From Nostoc sp. ATCC 43529 (GTDB taxonomy: Bacteria; Cyanobacteriota; Cyanobacteriia; Cyanobacteriales; Nostocaceae), in NCBI GenBank assembly GCA_003326205.1, contig LWTK01000037.1, positions 62,001-126,000 of the forward strand: a stretch of 64,000 nucleotides of DNA. The letters run 5' to 3'. Position numbers and translations under genes: made by a program. Shown piece after piece: positions 33,662-41,260 of this stretch; within the stretch, counting starts at the first letter, position 1, and each line of letters begins with the position of its first letter. The notes under the pieces are model-generated. The model made no database searches. It had not been told where the DNA came from and saw nothing but the letters and a program-made list of their open reading frames with translations.

Positions 33662-34108
33662 TTAACTTTCTTGTGAATTACGATAACCATAAAAGTTAAT
33701 ACTATAGTCGGTAATTCGCACTCCTGTTTGTTCTTCAACTTGGCGGAGAAAATCTTCTGGCAGTTGTACATGAACATCCAGAATTTGATTTGTATCTATA
33801 CAGTTGACATGACTGTGAGAATCACTAATATTGCCGTACAAACGCCCGTCACATCGTTCAATGCACTCGATGATTCCTTGACTTGATAATGCTTCTAAAT
33901 TTTGATACACCGAAGTATGACCGATTTCTTTGCCTTGTTGGTTTAAGCGATCGTAAATCTCTCTAGCAGAAAGATGTTCGTTTGCTTGCCAAAGTAGTTC
34001 CAGAATAAAACGACGCTGGCGACTGACGCGCATACCCAGTACTTGACACCGCTCTAGCGCATCTTCTAAGGAACGAATTGGTCTTGTAGAAATTGTTTGT
34101 TTTTGCAT
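33662..34108 (-). CDS. Fur family regulator, PerR-like
   Basis: A 148-residue Fur-family repressor. The winged-helix part has RVSRQRRFILELLWQANEHL and the recognition helix TSVYQNLEALSSQGII. The metal site region reads YGNISDSHSHVNCIDTNQIL, with Asp/His residues positioned like the regulatory site of PerR. The two CxxC zinc motifs of many Fur proteins are absent: only scattered cysteines (VNC, IEC, RC) remain. I therefore favour a peroxide sensor (PerR/FurC) over Fur or Zur, with moderate confidence. Confidence 0.85.
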   Translation of the reverse strand: MQKQTISTRPIRSLEDALERCQVLGMRVSRQRRFILELLWQANEHLSAREIYDRLNQQGKEIGHTSVYQNLEALSSQGIIECIERCDGRLYGNISDSHSHVNCIDTNQILDVHVQLPEDFLRQVEEQTGVRITDYSINFYGYRNSQES

Positions 34109-34530
34109 ACAGCTTATTAACTGTTAGGGGAGTTTTCCCATCTCAATGTTTATGGTTATTCAAAATATGCAAGGTTATTGCACACAATTTTTTCTACCTG
34201 TACTTGTGTTTTGGCTTTTGATGCTGCGGAAGTCACAGGTTGCAATAATGATTTTTTTGCTTTTGATGCCTACTTTGTCAGACCTTAATCTAAAACAAAC
34301 TCATTACAACTTTAGCTTAAAAATGGCGTAAATGTCTACCTGACAGTAGGCACTGCCTTGACAAAAGATGCTTATTCTGATGGGATGCCATGTAAATGAT
34401 GTAGTAATTTTTGAGTTAAAGGTGTGTAATTATAGCAGGTGTGAAAGTAATATTTCAATTGAGCAAAATTAAGATGTGAGCGGCGATCGCTAGACATTAC
34501 AAGTTTTATGGCTGAAGGAATGTAGCATCG
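34109..34530. other. Gene-free spacer between the divergent fur-like and CRR6 genes
   Basis: About 420 bases with no convincing gene. A plus-strand frame at 34146-34331 is hydrophobic but has no ribosome binding site. Promoters of both neighbours should lie here. Confidence 0.45.
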
Positions 34531-35070
34531 ATGGCTCAAAACTGCTACTGTGTATTCTCGATCCTAGAGTTGAGCATAAAGAAAGTGGCTGCTGAGTCAA
34601 AACCAATTGCGATCGCACTCAATAATGAATTGATTAACAATTTAGATCTGTCGCCTGCATCAGTGGCGATCGAACAACTGCTGCAAGATGGAGTCGCATC
34701 CCACGAACAGCAGCTACGATTTGAGATCGATTACCATCGAGAACCTGGCGATCCACGGGAACTTTCAGAAATTCCAGAGATTCGGCTATGGTTTGTCCGT
34801 TTAGATGCCAGATACCCCTGGTTACCATTTTTACTAGATTGGAAGTTTGGAGAATTTGCTCGTTATGCCGCCATGCTAGTACCACATCAATTCAATTCCC
34901 AAGAAGGTATTCAGTATAATCCCGAAGCACTAGAAATATTTTTGATGCACAAAATCTTTGTCTTAGGTGATTGGCTCAAACAGCAAAACATTCCCAGCTT
35001 ATCGCGGCTGAAATCTATGGCACAAATGCTCGGTTACGAATTAGACGATGCTTTTTTCGACATCTTTTAA
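34531..35070 (+). CDS. CRR6-like NDH-1 assembly factor
   Basis: A 179-residue soluble protein. The core PREL-like motif PGDPRELSEIPEIRLWFVRL and YPWLPFLLDWKFGEFARYAA, then EGIQYNPEALEIFLMHKIF, match the cyanobacterial/plant CRR6 family. CRR6 is needed for maturation of the NdhI subunit of the photosynthetic NDH-1 complex. The first ~25 residues are not typical for the family, so the real start may be further downstream, but no better start codon is evident. Confidence 0.75.
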   Translation: MAQNCYCVFSILELSIKKVAAESKPIAIALNNELINNLDLSPASVAIEQLLQDGVASHEQQLRFEIDYHREPGDPRELSEIPEIRLWFVRLDARYPWLPFLLDWKFGEFARYAAMLVPHQFNSQEGIQYNPEALEIFLMHKIFVLGDWLKQQNIPSLSRLKSMAQMLGYELDDAFFDIF

Positions 35071-35146
35071 ATTTCTCAACAGCGAACATTAACGTAGTAA
35101 ATTATACAAAATTACGTCAAAATCTCTTCCTCCACTCCCCACTCTT

Positions 35147-35174
35147 GTACAGACGCGATTAATCGCGTCTCTAC
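35147..35174. repeat. AGACGCGATTAATCGCGTCT palindrome
   Basis: A perfect 20-base palindrome (35151-35170) flanked by TAC and CTAC, in the spacer 21 bases before the response regulator start. Same family as the elements at 29903 and 48580. Confidence 0.9.
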
Positions 35175-35191
35175 CCACTCCCCAGCTAACA

Positions 35192-35869
35192 ATGCGAATT
35201 TTGCTAGTAGAAGACGATCCGGAGCAAATTGAACCCCTTCATGAAGCCTTGGCTCGCTCAGGGCATATTGTAGACGCCGTGGAAGATGGAGCAACAGCCC
35301 AATGGTTGATGGGTGAAAAAGATTACGATCTGCTGATTTTTGACTGGATGTTGCCCGATGAAGACGGTATTTTTCTGTGTAAACAGTATCGTCAAGCAAA
35401 GAAAGCTGCTCCTATTCTGATGTTGACGGCAAAAGATACCACTGCCGATAAAGTCATGGGGCTAGATGCTGGAGCCGACGATTACCTTGTTAAACCTGTA
35501 GATATAGAAGAATTACTGGCACGGGTGCGAGCATTGCGGCGGCGATCGCCATTGTGGTGTGGTGATACATTACAAGTCAACGGGCTATGCCTGCATCTGG
35601 ACACCATGCGCTTGGAATGGGGAAGTGCCAGCTTGAAACTCAAAAGCCGCGACTTTCAACTACTAGAATACATGATGCGCCATCCTCACCAAATACTCAC
35701 CCACGATCAAATTGAACAAGCACTCTGGGAATGGGGACAAGAACCTGAAAGCAATGCCGTAGTTGCTCGCGTCAAACGCTTACGCCAACGACTGCGCGAA
35801 ATTAATCTAGAAACCTGGATTGAAACCGTTTATGGCACAGGCTATCGTTTAGAACCGACTTCTGGCTAA
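35192..35869 (+). CDS. OmpR-family response regulator (RppA-like)
   Basis: A 225-residue protein. Receiver: RILLVEDDPEQ with the acidic pocket, phosphoacceptor in DLLIFDWMLPDEDG, conserved Thr/Ala in LMLTAKDTT and Lys in DYLVKPVDIEELLARV. A winged-helix DNA-binding domain follows (LKSRDFQLLEYMMRHPHQIL, VKRLRQRLREI, VYGTGYRLE). The overall sequence resembles cyanobacterial RppA/NrsR. The histidine kinase partner starts 97 bases downstream. The target genes are not known; the OB-fold gene after the kinase is a candidate. Confidence 0.9.
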   Translation: MRILLVEDDPEQIEPLHEALARSGHIVDAVEDGATAQWLMGEKDYDLLIFDWMLPDEDGIFLCKQYRQAKKAAPILMLTAKDTTADKVMGLDAGADDYLVKPVDIEELLARVRALRRRSPLWCGDTLQVNGLCLHLDTMRLEWGSASLKLKSRDFQLLEYMMRHPHQILTHDQIEQALWEWGQEPESNAVVARVKRLRQRLREINLETWIETVYGTGYRLEPTSG

Positions 35870-35966
35870 AATTTCGGAACAAATCAATCCCCACATCCCC
35901 GCGTCCCCGCGTCCCTGCGTCCTCCCGTCCCCATCTCTAGCCGTCTTTTGGAGAACTGATATTACT

Positions 35967-37436
35967 ATGCCAACTTGGTATTATTGGGTTCAACGGCTGT
36001 ATCAAAGCTGGCAAACTCTACCAATTCGAGTACGGGGAACAGCGATCGTTGCCATTCCCATCACCTGCTTGTTTATGGCTTTATCAGCCTTTGCCTGGTT
36101 AAAAGCCAGTCTGGTAGAAGATGAAACCTGGGTACAGCATACTCAAACAGTACGCCTAGAAACAAAACAGCTTCTCAACGCCTTGATTGATGCCGAAACC
36201 GGAGTTCGAGGTTATGGGCTAACTCAACGCGAGGAATTTTTGGCTCCTTATAAGCAAGCTCAGACAATTATTCCCCCATCCTTGAATCGATTAGAACAGC
36301 TGGTACAAGACAATGCTCAGCAAACCCAGCAAATGCAGAAAATTCGCACACTAGTTGATGATAATTTAGAAATATTTCAGCAAAAATTAACTTTACAGCG
36401 AGAACTAAAACGAATTCGCGGGCAAACCGATACCTTGGTTCCCGTGGCTTCCCTTTACGAGTGGTTGGAAGAAGGGAAGTTAACAATGGATCGGGTGCGA
36501 GAACAAATCGATCGCTTTGCTCAAACTGAAGAAGAATTGTTAATACAGCGCAGACAACATCAAGATTTTTATCGGCAAATTACTTGGATTGTATTGTGTA
36601 TTTCTGTGGTATTCGGGACGATGGCAGCTTTATTTGCAGTTCATCTTTTCTATCAACTAGAGCGAGAATTAGCCAACCGAGAAATCAATTTGCGAGAAAC
36701 CAATCAGCGTTTAGAAAAAGTATGCGAACAACTCCAGCGATTTACTGCTAATGCTTCTCACGAACTCAGGGCACCCTTAGCAGCAATCATGAGTAACGCC
36801 CAAGTTGGGCTAATGGATATAGATGAGCTAGATTCCTCACCAATGCAACTGCGAAAGCGCATTGAGAAGATTATCACTCTTACCAAACAGATGAGTACAT
36901 TGGTGGGTGATTTGTTATTTTTGGCGCGACACGAAGGCTTATTGGCTCCCGAATCAGTGAAATCTGTCGATTTAACAGAGCTTTTACGCAATCTGTCCGC
37001 AGAATGGTTACCACAGGCGAAAATTCATTCCTTAGAACTCACAAATCGATTACCCGATGGCGCAGTTGTAGTTCATGGTGATGCAAATTTGTTACAACAG
37101 GCGATCGCCAATCTCCTCAGCAATGCCTGTCGCTACACAACTGCTGGTGGAAGCATCGAATTGTGCTTGATTAGACAGACAGAACAAGCCTTAATTGAAG
37201 TTACAGATACCGGCATTGGCATTCCCAGCCATGCATTACCTCATGTATTTGAACGATTTTACCGAGTCGATGCCAAACGTTCTAGAGCATCAGGTGGATT
37301 TGGACTAGGATTGGCGATCGCTCAGCAAATTATCCAAGTTCACGGGGGACAAATTAATCTTACTAGTACCGTCGGTCAAGGCTCAACCTTTCAAATAGCC
37401 CTGCCCCTTAGCCGAACCATTCACCTCAACTGTTAA
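35967..37436 (+). CDS. CHASE3-domain sensor histidine kinase
   Basis: A 489-residue membrane kinase. A first membrane helix (GTAIVAIPITCLFMALSAFAW) leads into a periplasmic CHASE3 domain with the typical DAETGVRGYGLT motif, then a second helix (ITWIVLCISVVFGTMAALFAV). No HAMP domain is clear; a coiled-coil linker (ERELANREINLRETNQRLEK) connects to HisKA with the phospho-His in ANASHELRAPLAAI. The ATPase has QAIANLLSNACRY, TDTGIGIP and ASGGFGLGLAIAQQI. It forms a two-component pair with the upstream response regulator. The signal is unknown. Confidence 0.92.
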   Translation: MPTWYYWVQRLYQSWQTLPIRVRGTAIVAIPITCLFMALSAFAWLKASLVEDETWVQHTQTVRLETKQLLNALIDAETGVRGYGLTQREEFLAPYKQAQTIIPPSLNRLEQLVQDNAQQTQQMQKIRTLVDDNLEIFQQKLTLQRELKRIRGQTDTLVPVASLYEWLEEGKLTMDRVREQIDRFAQTEEELLIQRRQHQDFYRQITWIVLCISVVFGTMAALFAVHLFYQLERELANREINLRETNQRLEKVCEQLQRFTANASHELRAPLAAIMSNAQVGLMDIDELDSSPMQLRKRIEKIITLTKQMSTLVGDLLFLARHEGLLAPESVKSVDLTELLRNLSAEWLPQAKIHSLELTNRLPDGAVVVHGDANLLQQAIANLLSNACRYTTAGGSIELCLIRQTEQALIEVTDTGIGIPSHALPHVFERFYRVDAKRSRASGGFGLGLAIAQQIIQVHGGQINLTSTVGQGSTFQIALPLSRTIHLNC

Positions 37437-37528
37437 CCGTCAACAATCAACAGCCCAATTTCTGGTCATTTTCTGGTCATACTTCATTTTTATAGTTTAC
37501 GCAGTGTAGTTCAAAGCAATAAATTCCT

Positions 37529-37903
37529 ATGAAATCCACTGTCGCTATGACCTTTACATCAGCACTGTTAGCGGTAGTTATTCCCACCGCCCAGGCACAA
37601 ACCCCAATTCGTGATTTGCAGCGCGATCCGGGAGTCAGCGTTTCTGGTGAAATTCGCAGCGTTGTTGGCAATGAATTTATCTTAGAGGACAGCACTGGAC
37701 AAATCATTGTAGATGCTGGCCCCCGGTGGTATCATCAGCTAAATTTGCGCCAAGGTGAAAAAGTCACCGTTGTGGGAGAATACGACGACTATGATTTTGA
37801 TGCCTTCAGCATCACTCGCAGTAACGGCGAAGTGATTCGCATTCGTAATGCTGGAGGGCCACCCCCCTGGGCAGGCGGACGGGCACGCCACAATCGTAAA
37901 TAA
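37529..37903 (+). CDS. Secreted OB-fold (BOF, YgiW/NirD-like) protein
   Basis: A 124-residue protein with a signal peptide (MKSTVAMTFTSALLAVVIPT, cleavage near AQAQ). The mature part has the bacterial OB-fold pattern VSGEIRSVVGNEFILEDSTG followed by VTVVGEYDD and AFSITR. It ends in a Gly/Pro/Arg-rich tail (GGPPPWAGGRARHNRK). Homologues such as YgiW are periplasmic stress proteins. Position right after the two-component genes suggests regulation by them; no direct evidence. Confidence 0.75.
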   Translation: MKSTVAMTFTSALLAVVIPTAQAQTPIRDLQRDPGVSVSGEIRSVVGNEFILEDSTGQIIVDAGPRWYHQLNLRQGEKVTVVGEYDDYDFDAFSITRSNGEVIRIRNAGGPPPWAGGRARHNRK

Positions 37904-38048
37904 CCAAGCAAAATTATTTAAACAGAGACAATGGGTAATGGGCAATAATCAAAAGCTATTGCCCATTACCCATTGGCTAACTTCATCTGTCAATTACCCA
38001 TCGTAGATCGAGACAACGTGAGATCGCGACTGAGGAAAAACTGCCCAT

Positions 38049-38990
38049 TTAGCCACCCCAAACTTTCTCCAAAACAGCATTTGGTGAAATATCTGCCGTT
38101 TTGCCCGTAGGCGATTTAATGGCAAGGAATTTATCGTTTTTCGGCAACAACTTAGCTGGTTCTGTGGGGCCCAATAGAGCAATAGTATAAGTTTGTACTG
38201 CAACACTCAGTTGTAGTGCGGCACTATCAGTAGACAACATCAAATTTGCCCCAGCAATCATGGCAGTTAACTTGCCAATATCGCTTGGGGCAGTCACCTT
38301 GATACCTGGAGAAGACTCCAGAAGCGATCGCACAAACTGGTCATCCTCAGCCCCCTTAATTACCACCACAGGCAGATCCGGCTGCTTGTATTGGAAATCT
38401 TGGATAATTTGCCGCCAACTCTCCACAGGATAAATTCGATCCTGTTCTTGAGCTTGACCATGAATTAAGACATAGCCTGTTTCATGTACCCCTAAGCGTT
38501 TTTGTTCTTTTTGTGCCCACTCAATATCTGGTTTTGGCACATTTACTGCTAACTCTGGTACAGGAGTATTGATACCCAATGGTTGCAGCAGCTCGTGATA
38601 TGCCGCCGCGCCATACTGAGATGGTTTGAAAGGCACAGCCTGGGTTAGATAAATCGAACCCTTGCCTTGGTAGCCAATGCGTATGGGAATTCCGGTCAAC
38701 CAAAGTAAAAGACCAATCGACCAACTTTGCCCAACAGCAATGGCAACATCGTACTCGCGATCGCGAATGTTGCCTACCAGGTTGCCCCAATCTGCCAAAC
38801 TATTACGGTCTTTGAAATCAAAAGCCAGCACCTCATGAACTGACTTGCTGACCTGGTAGGCGGCCTTTGCTTGGGGTTCAACAACGACATCTATCTGAGC
38901 GTTTGGGTAATAGCGCTTCAGGTCATCTAGAGTCGGAAAGAAGAGAATTTGGTCGCCAATCCCGCCAGGTACAAGGGCTACTACTCGCAT
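38049..38990 (-). CDS. Family 9 glycosyltransferase (heptosyltransferase-like)
   Basis: A 313-residue GT-B protein. The N-terminal loop VALVPGGIGDQILFFPTLDDL and the C-terminal donor-binding segment (MLSTDSAALQLSVAVQTYTI, ALLGPTEPAKL) fit GT9, the family of lipopolysaccharide heptosyltransferases. In cyanobacteria, which lack heptose in LPS, these enzymes transfer other sugars. It is divergent from ispD (69 bases apart). Confidence 0.82.
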   Translation of the reverse strand: MRVVALVPGGIGDQILFFPTLDDLKRYYPNAQIDVVVEPQAKAAYQVSKSVHEVLAFDFKDRNSLADWGNLVGNIRDREYDVAIAVGQSWSIGLLLWLTGIPIRIGYQGKGSIYLTQAVPFKPSQYGAAAYHELLQPLGINTPVPELAVNVPKPDIEWAQKEQKRLGVHETGYVLIHGQAQEQDRIYPVESWRQIIQDFQYKQPDLPVVVIKGAEDDQFVRSLLESSPGIKVTAPSDIGKLTAMIAGANLMLSTDSAALQLSVAVQTYTIALLGPTEPAKLLPKNDKFLAIKSPTGKTADISPNAVLEKVWGG

Positions 38991-39059
38991 AATATTTATT
39001 GACGCTTACTCGCTCCTTATTTTAGGGGAAAATATATAGCTTAAAGATTGAGGAATTCT

Positions 39060-39743
39060 GTGTATTTACTAATTCCCGCTGCCGGAATCGGAAAAAGAAT
39101 GGGGAGTAACCGCAATAAACTCCTACTCCTCGTGCGATCGCAACCAATTATTGCTTGGACTTTGTTAGCCGCCCAAGCCGCCAGTAAAATAACTTGGATC
39201 GGAATTATCTCCCAACCGACTGACTGGCCTGATTTGAAGGCAATTGTCGCCGATCTCAAGCTCACCAAACCGGTGGAATTTATTCTCGGCGGCTCCACCC
39301 GCCAAGAGTCTGTTTACAATGGCTTACAGGCGCTCCCAGCGGATGCAGAACAAGTTTTGATTCACGACGGAGCCAGATGTCTGATTACACCAGATTTATT
39401 TAATTCTTGTGCCCAAGCCATCCGCGAATGTCGCGGTTTAATTGCTGCGATACCCGTCAAAGACACCATCAAAGTTGTCGATGCACAAGGGATAATTCAA
39501 AGTACGCCCGACAGACAAAAGCTGTGGGCAGCACAAACTCCCCAAGGATTTGATGTCAAATTGTTGAAGCAGTGTCATGCCGAAGGCGTGCGCCAAGGTT
39601 GGGAAGTAACAGACGATGCCGCTTTATTTGAAAAATGTGGCATTCAAGTCAGAATTGTCGAAGGCGAAGAGACAAATTTAAAAGTTACCACCCCACAAGA
39701 TTTAGCGATCGCAGAATTTATCCTCACAAGCAGGGGTCTTTAA
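39060..39743 (+). CDS. ispD: 2-C-methyl-D-erythritol 4-phosphate cytidylyltransferase IspD
   Basis: A 227-residue protein begun at the GTG at 39060 (MYLLIPAAGIGKRMGSNRNK), with TTGAGGA as ribosome binding site; the frame extends four codons up to a TTG. IspD couples MEP with CTP in the isoprenoid (MEP) pathway. The CTP-binding motif AAGIGKRMG, VLIHDGARCLI, PVKDTIKVVD and TDDAALFEK are present. ispG of the same pathway lies 5.4 kb downstream. Confidence 0.92.
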   Translation: MYLLIPAAGIGKRMGSNRNKLLLLVRSQPIIAWTLLAAQAASKITWIGIISQPTDWPDLKAIVADLKLTKPVEFILGGSTRQESVYNGLQALPADAEQVLIHDGARCLITPDLFNSCAQAIRECRGLIAAIPVKDTIKVVDAQGIIQSTPDRQKLWAAQTPQGFDVKLLKQCHAEGVRQGWEVTDDAALFEKCGIQVRIVEGEETNLKVTTPQDLAIAEFILTSRGL

Positions 39744-39748
39744 AGGAC

Positions 39749-39790
39749 TGGGCATTGGGCATTGGGCATTGGGCATTGGGCATTGGGCAG
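39749..39790 (+). repeat. TGGGCAT tandem repeat after ispD
   Basis: Five perfect TGGGCAT units plus a variant, directly after the ispD stop codon. AAAGGGAAAAGG and its complement (CTTTTCCCC) follow, forming a hairpin that may act as terminator. Confidence 0.85.
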
Positions 39791-39954
39791 GGAAAAGGTT
39801 AAAGGGAAAAGGGAAAAGGAATAAATTTAATCTTTCGCCTTTTCCCCTTGTCTCCTCTACTCCCCTACTCCCTAATTTTGAGATTGCCAAAATATTTTTG
39901 ACATTTTAGGATATGATCCCAGAGACTTGTTGATTGTTAGTTGTGATTTGTCAT

Positions 39955-40020
39955 TCGTCCTTTGCGAACAACTAATGACCAATGACCAATGACTAATGAC
40001 CAATGACTAATGACTATTGA
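39955..40020. repeat. CAATGACTAATGAC heptamers abutting scpB
   Basis: Tandem TAATGAC/CAATGAC units run up to about five bases before the scpB ATG (40025) and occupy the place of the ribosome binding site. The same type precedes the flavoprotein at 20871. Confidence 0.8.
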
Positions 40021-40024
40021 CTAA

Positions 40025-40561
40025 ATGATTACAGCCACAGCGACTAAGATAGAAGCGATTCTCTATTTAAAGGGTAAACCCTTGTCGCTCGGCGAAATCG
40101 CCGAGTATGCCAGTTGCGATCGCGCCACTGTTAAGGAAGGCATCATTGAATTAATGGACAATTATGCCCATCGAGATAGTGCCCTAGAGGTAGTAGAAAC
40201 CCCAGATGGTTACAGTTTGCAACTCAGGTCTGATTTTCACGATTTAGTGCAAACGATGATACCAGTAGAATTGGGTGTAGGTGCATTGCGAACTTTGGCG
40301 GCGATCGCTCTCAATAATCCCATACTCCAGAGCGACTTAATTAACTTACGGGGTTCAGGAGTATATCAACACGTTCCAGAATTAGTTGAACTTGGTTTCG
40401 TCCGCAAGCGGCGAGACAGCGACTCTCGCTCCTACTCACTGCAAGTAACCCCAAAATTTCATCAATATTTCCAAATCGAAGAACTTCCGCAAATACTTTC
40501 TACCAACCAAAAGGAAGAACAACTAGAACTAGAACTCAACGGAGTGGGGAGTGGGGAATAG
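40025..40561 (+). CDS. scpB: SMC-associated segregation protein ScpB
   Basis: A 178-residue winged-helix protein of the ScpB family, which binds ScpA and SMC in condensin-like chromosome organisation. The N-terminal wing (KIEAILYLKGKPLSLGEIAEY) and second domain (ALRTLAAIALNNPILQSDLI, VYQHVPELVELGFV) are typical. The C-terminal ELNGVGSGE is encoded by a GGAGTGGGGAGTGGGG repeat, which also supplies the stop codon. No scpA lies in the window. Confidence 0.9.
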   Translation: MITATATKIEAILYLKGKPLSLGEIAEYASCDRATVKEGIIELMDNYAHRDSALEVVETPDGYSLQLRSDFHDLVQTMIPVELGVGALRTLAAIALNNPILQSDLINLRGSGVYQHVPELVELGFVRKRRDSDSRSYSLQVTPKFHQYFQIEELPQILSTNQKEEQLELELNGVGSGE

Positions 40562-40690
40562 GGAATGGAGCAGGGGAGACAAGGGAGTGTGGGGAGTGTG
40601 GGGAGAGAGGGGGGAAACATTTCTTCCCCATCCTCCCACACCTCCTGCCTCTTCCAATGCCCAATGCCCAATGCCCAATGCCCAATCCCC
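40545..40690. repeat. Complex repeat after scpB
   Basis: GGGGAGT units overlap the end of scpB, then GTGTGGGGA tracts, a complementary TTCCCCATCCTCCC segment, and AATGCCC heptamers at about 40658-40686. Closely resembles the block after cobD (20683-20890). Confidence 0.8.
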
Positions 40691-40783
40691 ATTTCCTCTT
40701 AATGACTTATACCCGTGGTGAATGCGCTACCCTTGTACTATGGTTTAGAGTAGAGTTAGCAATTAAGCTAAATAAAACTGCCA

Positions 40784-41122
40784 ATGGTGTTTAATCCTGA
40801 CTTTTTGAATGACAACTCTGAGGAACACCCTAATCAACTTCTTTCGGATCACTCTGAGGAATACCCCAATCAATTACTCAAATATCTACAACATCAGTCT
40901 CCTGATGTTTTAGCTCGGGTCGCCCAGTCTGTCAGCCCTGAAATTAAACAAATTATCTCGCAAAATGTCCAAGGGCTAGTGGGGATGCTCCCAGCAGAAA
41001 ATTTCAATGTACAAATTACAACAGATCGAGAAAATTTAGCTGGGCTTCTAGCGTCGGCTATGATGACGGGTTATTTTCTGCGTCAAATGGAACAAAGGAT
41101 GCATTTAGAACAAAAGTTATGA
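40784..41122 (+). CDS. DUF760 family protein
   Basis: A 112-residue protein of the cyanobacterial/plastid DUF760 family: LLKYLQHQSPDVLARVAQSV, EIKQIISQNVQGLVGMLP and DRENLAGLLASAMMTGYFLR. The N-terminus has two copies of a short motif, NSEEHPNQLL and HSEEYPNQLL. It is predicted soluble. Function is unknown; some plastid members are linked to regulated proteolysis. Confidence 0.8.
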   Translation: MVFNPDFLNDNSEEHPNQLLSDHSEEYPNQLLKYLQHQSPDVLARVAQSVSPEIKQIISQNVQGLVGMLPAENFNVQITTDRENLAGLLASAMMTGYFLRQMEQRMHLEQKL

Positions 41123-41258
41123 GTAATGAGGTGAGAGTTAGGAGTTCTGAGTTATGAGTTAGGAATTGTGGAAAGTTTTTAACTTCTAACTCCTAACTCC
41201 TCACTCCTCACTCATACATTTCTAACTCCTCACTCCTCACTCATAACTTCTAACTCCT
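41123..41258. repeat. GAGTTAGGAGT/ACTCCTAACTC inverted repeats
   Basis: The spacer between the convergent DUF760 and HtrA genes has several direct copies of AACTCCTCACTCCTCACTC and an upstream complementary part (GAGTTAGGAGTTCTGAG), so it can fold into a long hairpin, possibly a shared terminator. Confidence 0.8.
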
Positions 41259-41260
41259 AA

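Noticed and set aside
33217-33777. 186-residue minus-strand frame covering the end of the NACHT gene
   Set aside because: Runs through intergenic repeats and the antisense of the pentapeptide repeats; a shadow.
34146-34331. 61-codon hydrophobic frame between the fur-like and CRR6 genes
   Set aside because: No ribosome binding site, AT-rich sequence, and no recognisable domain.
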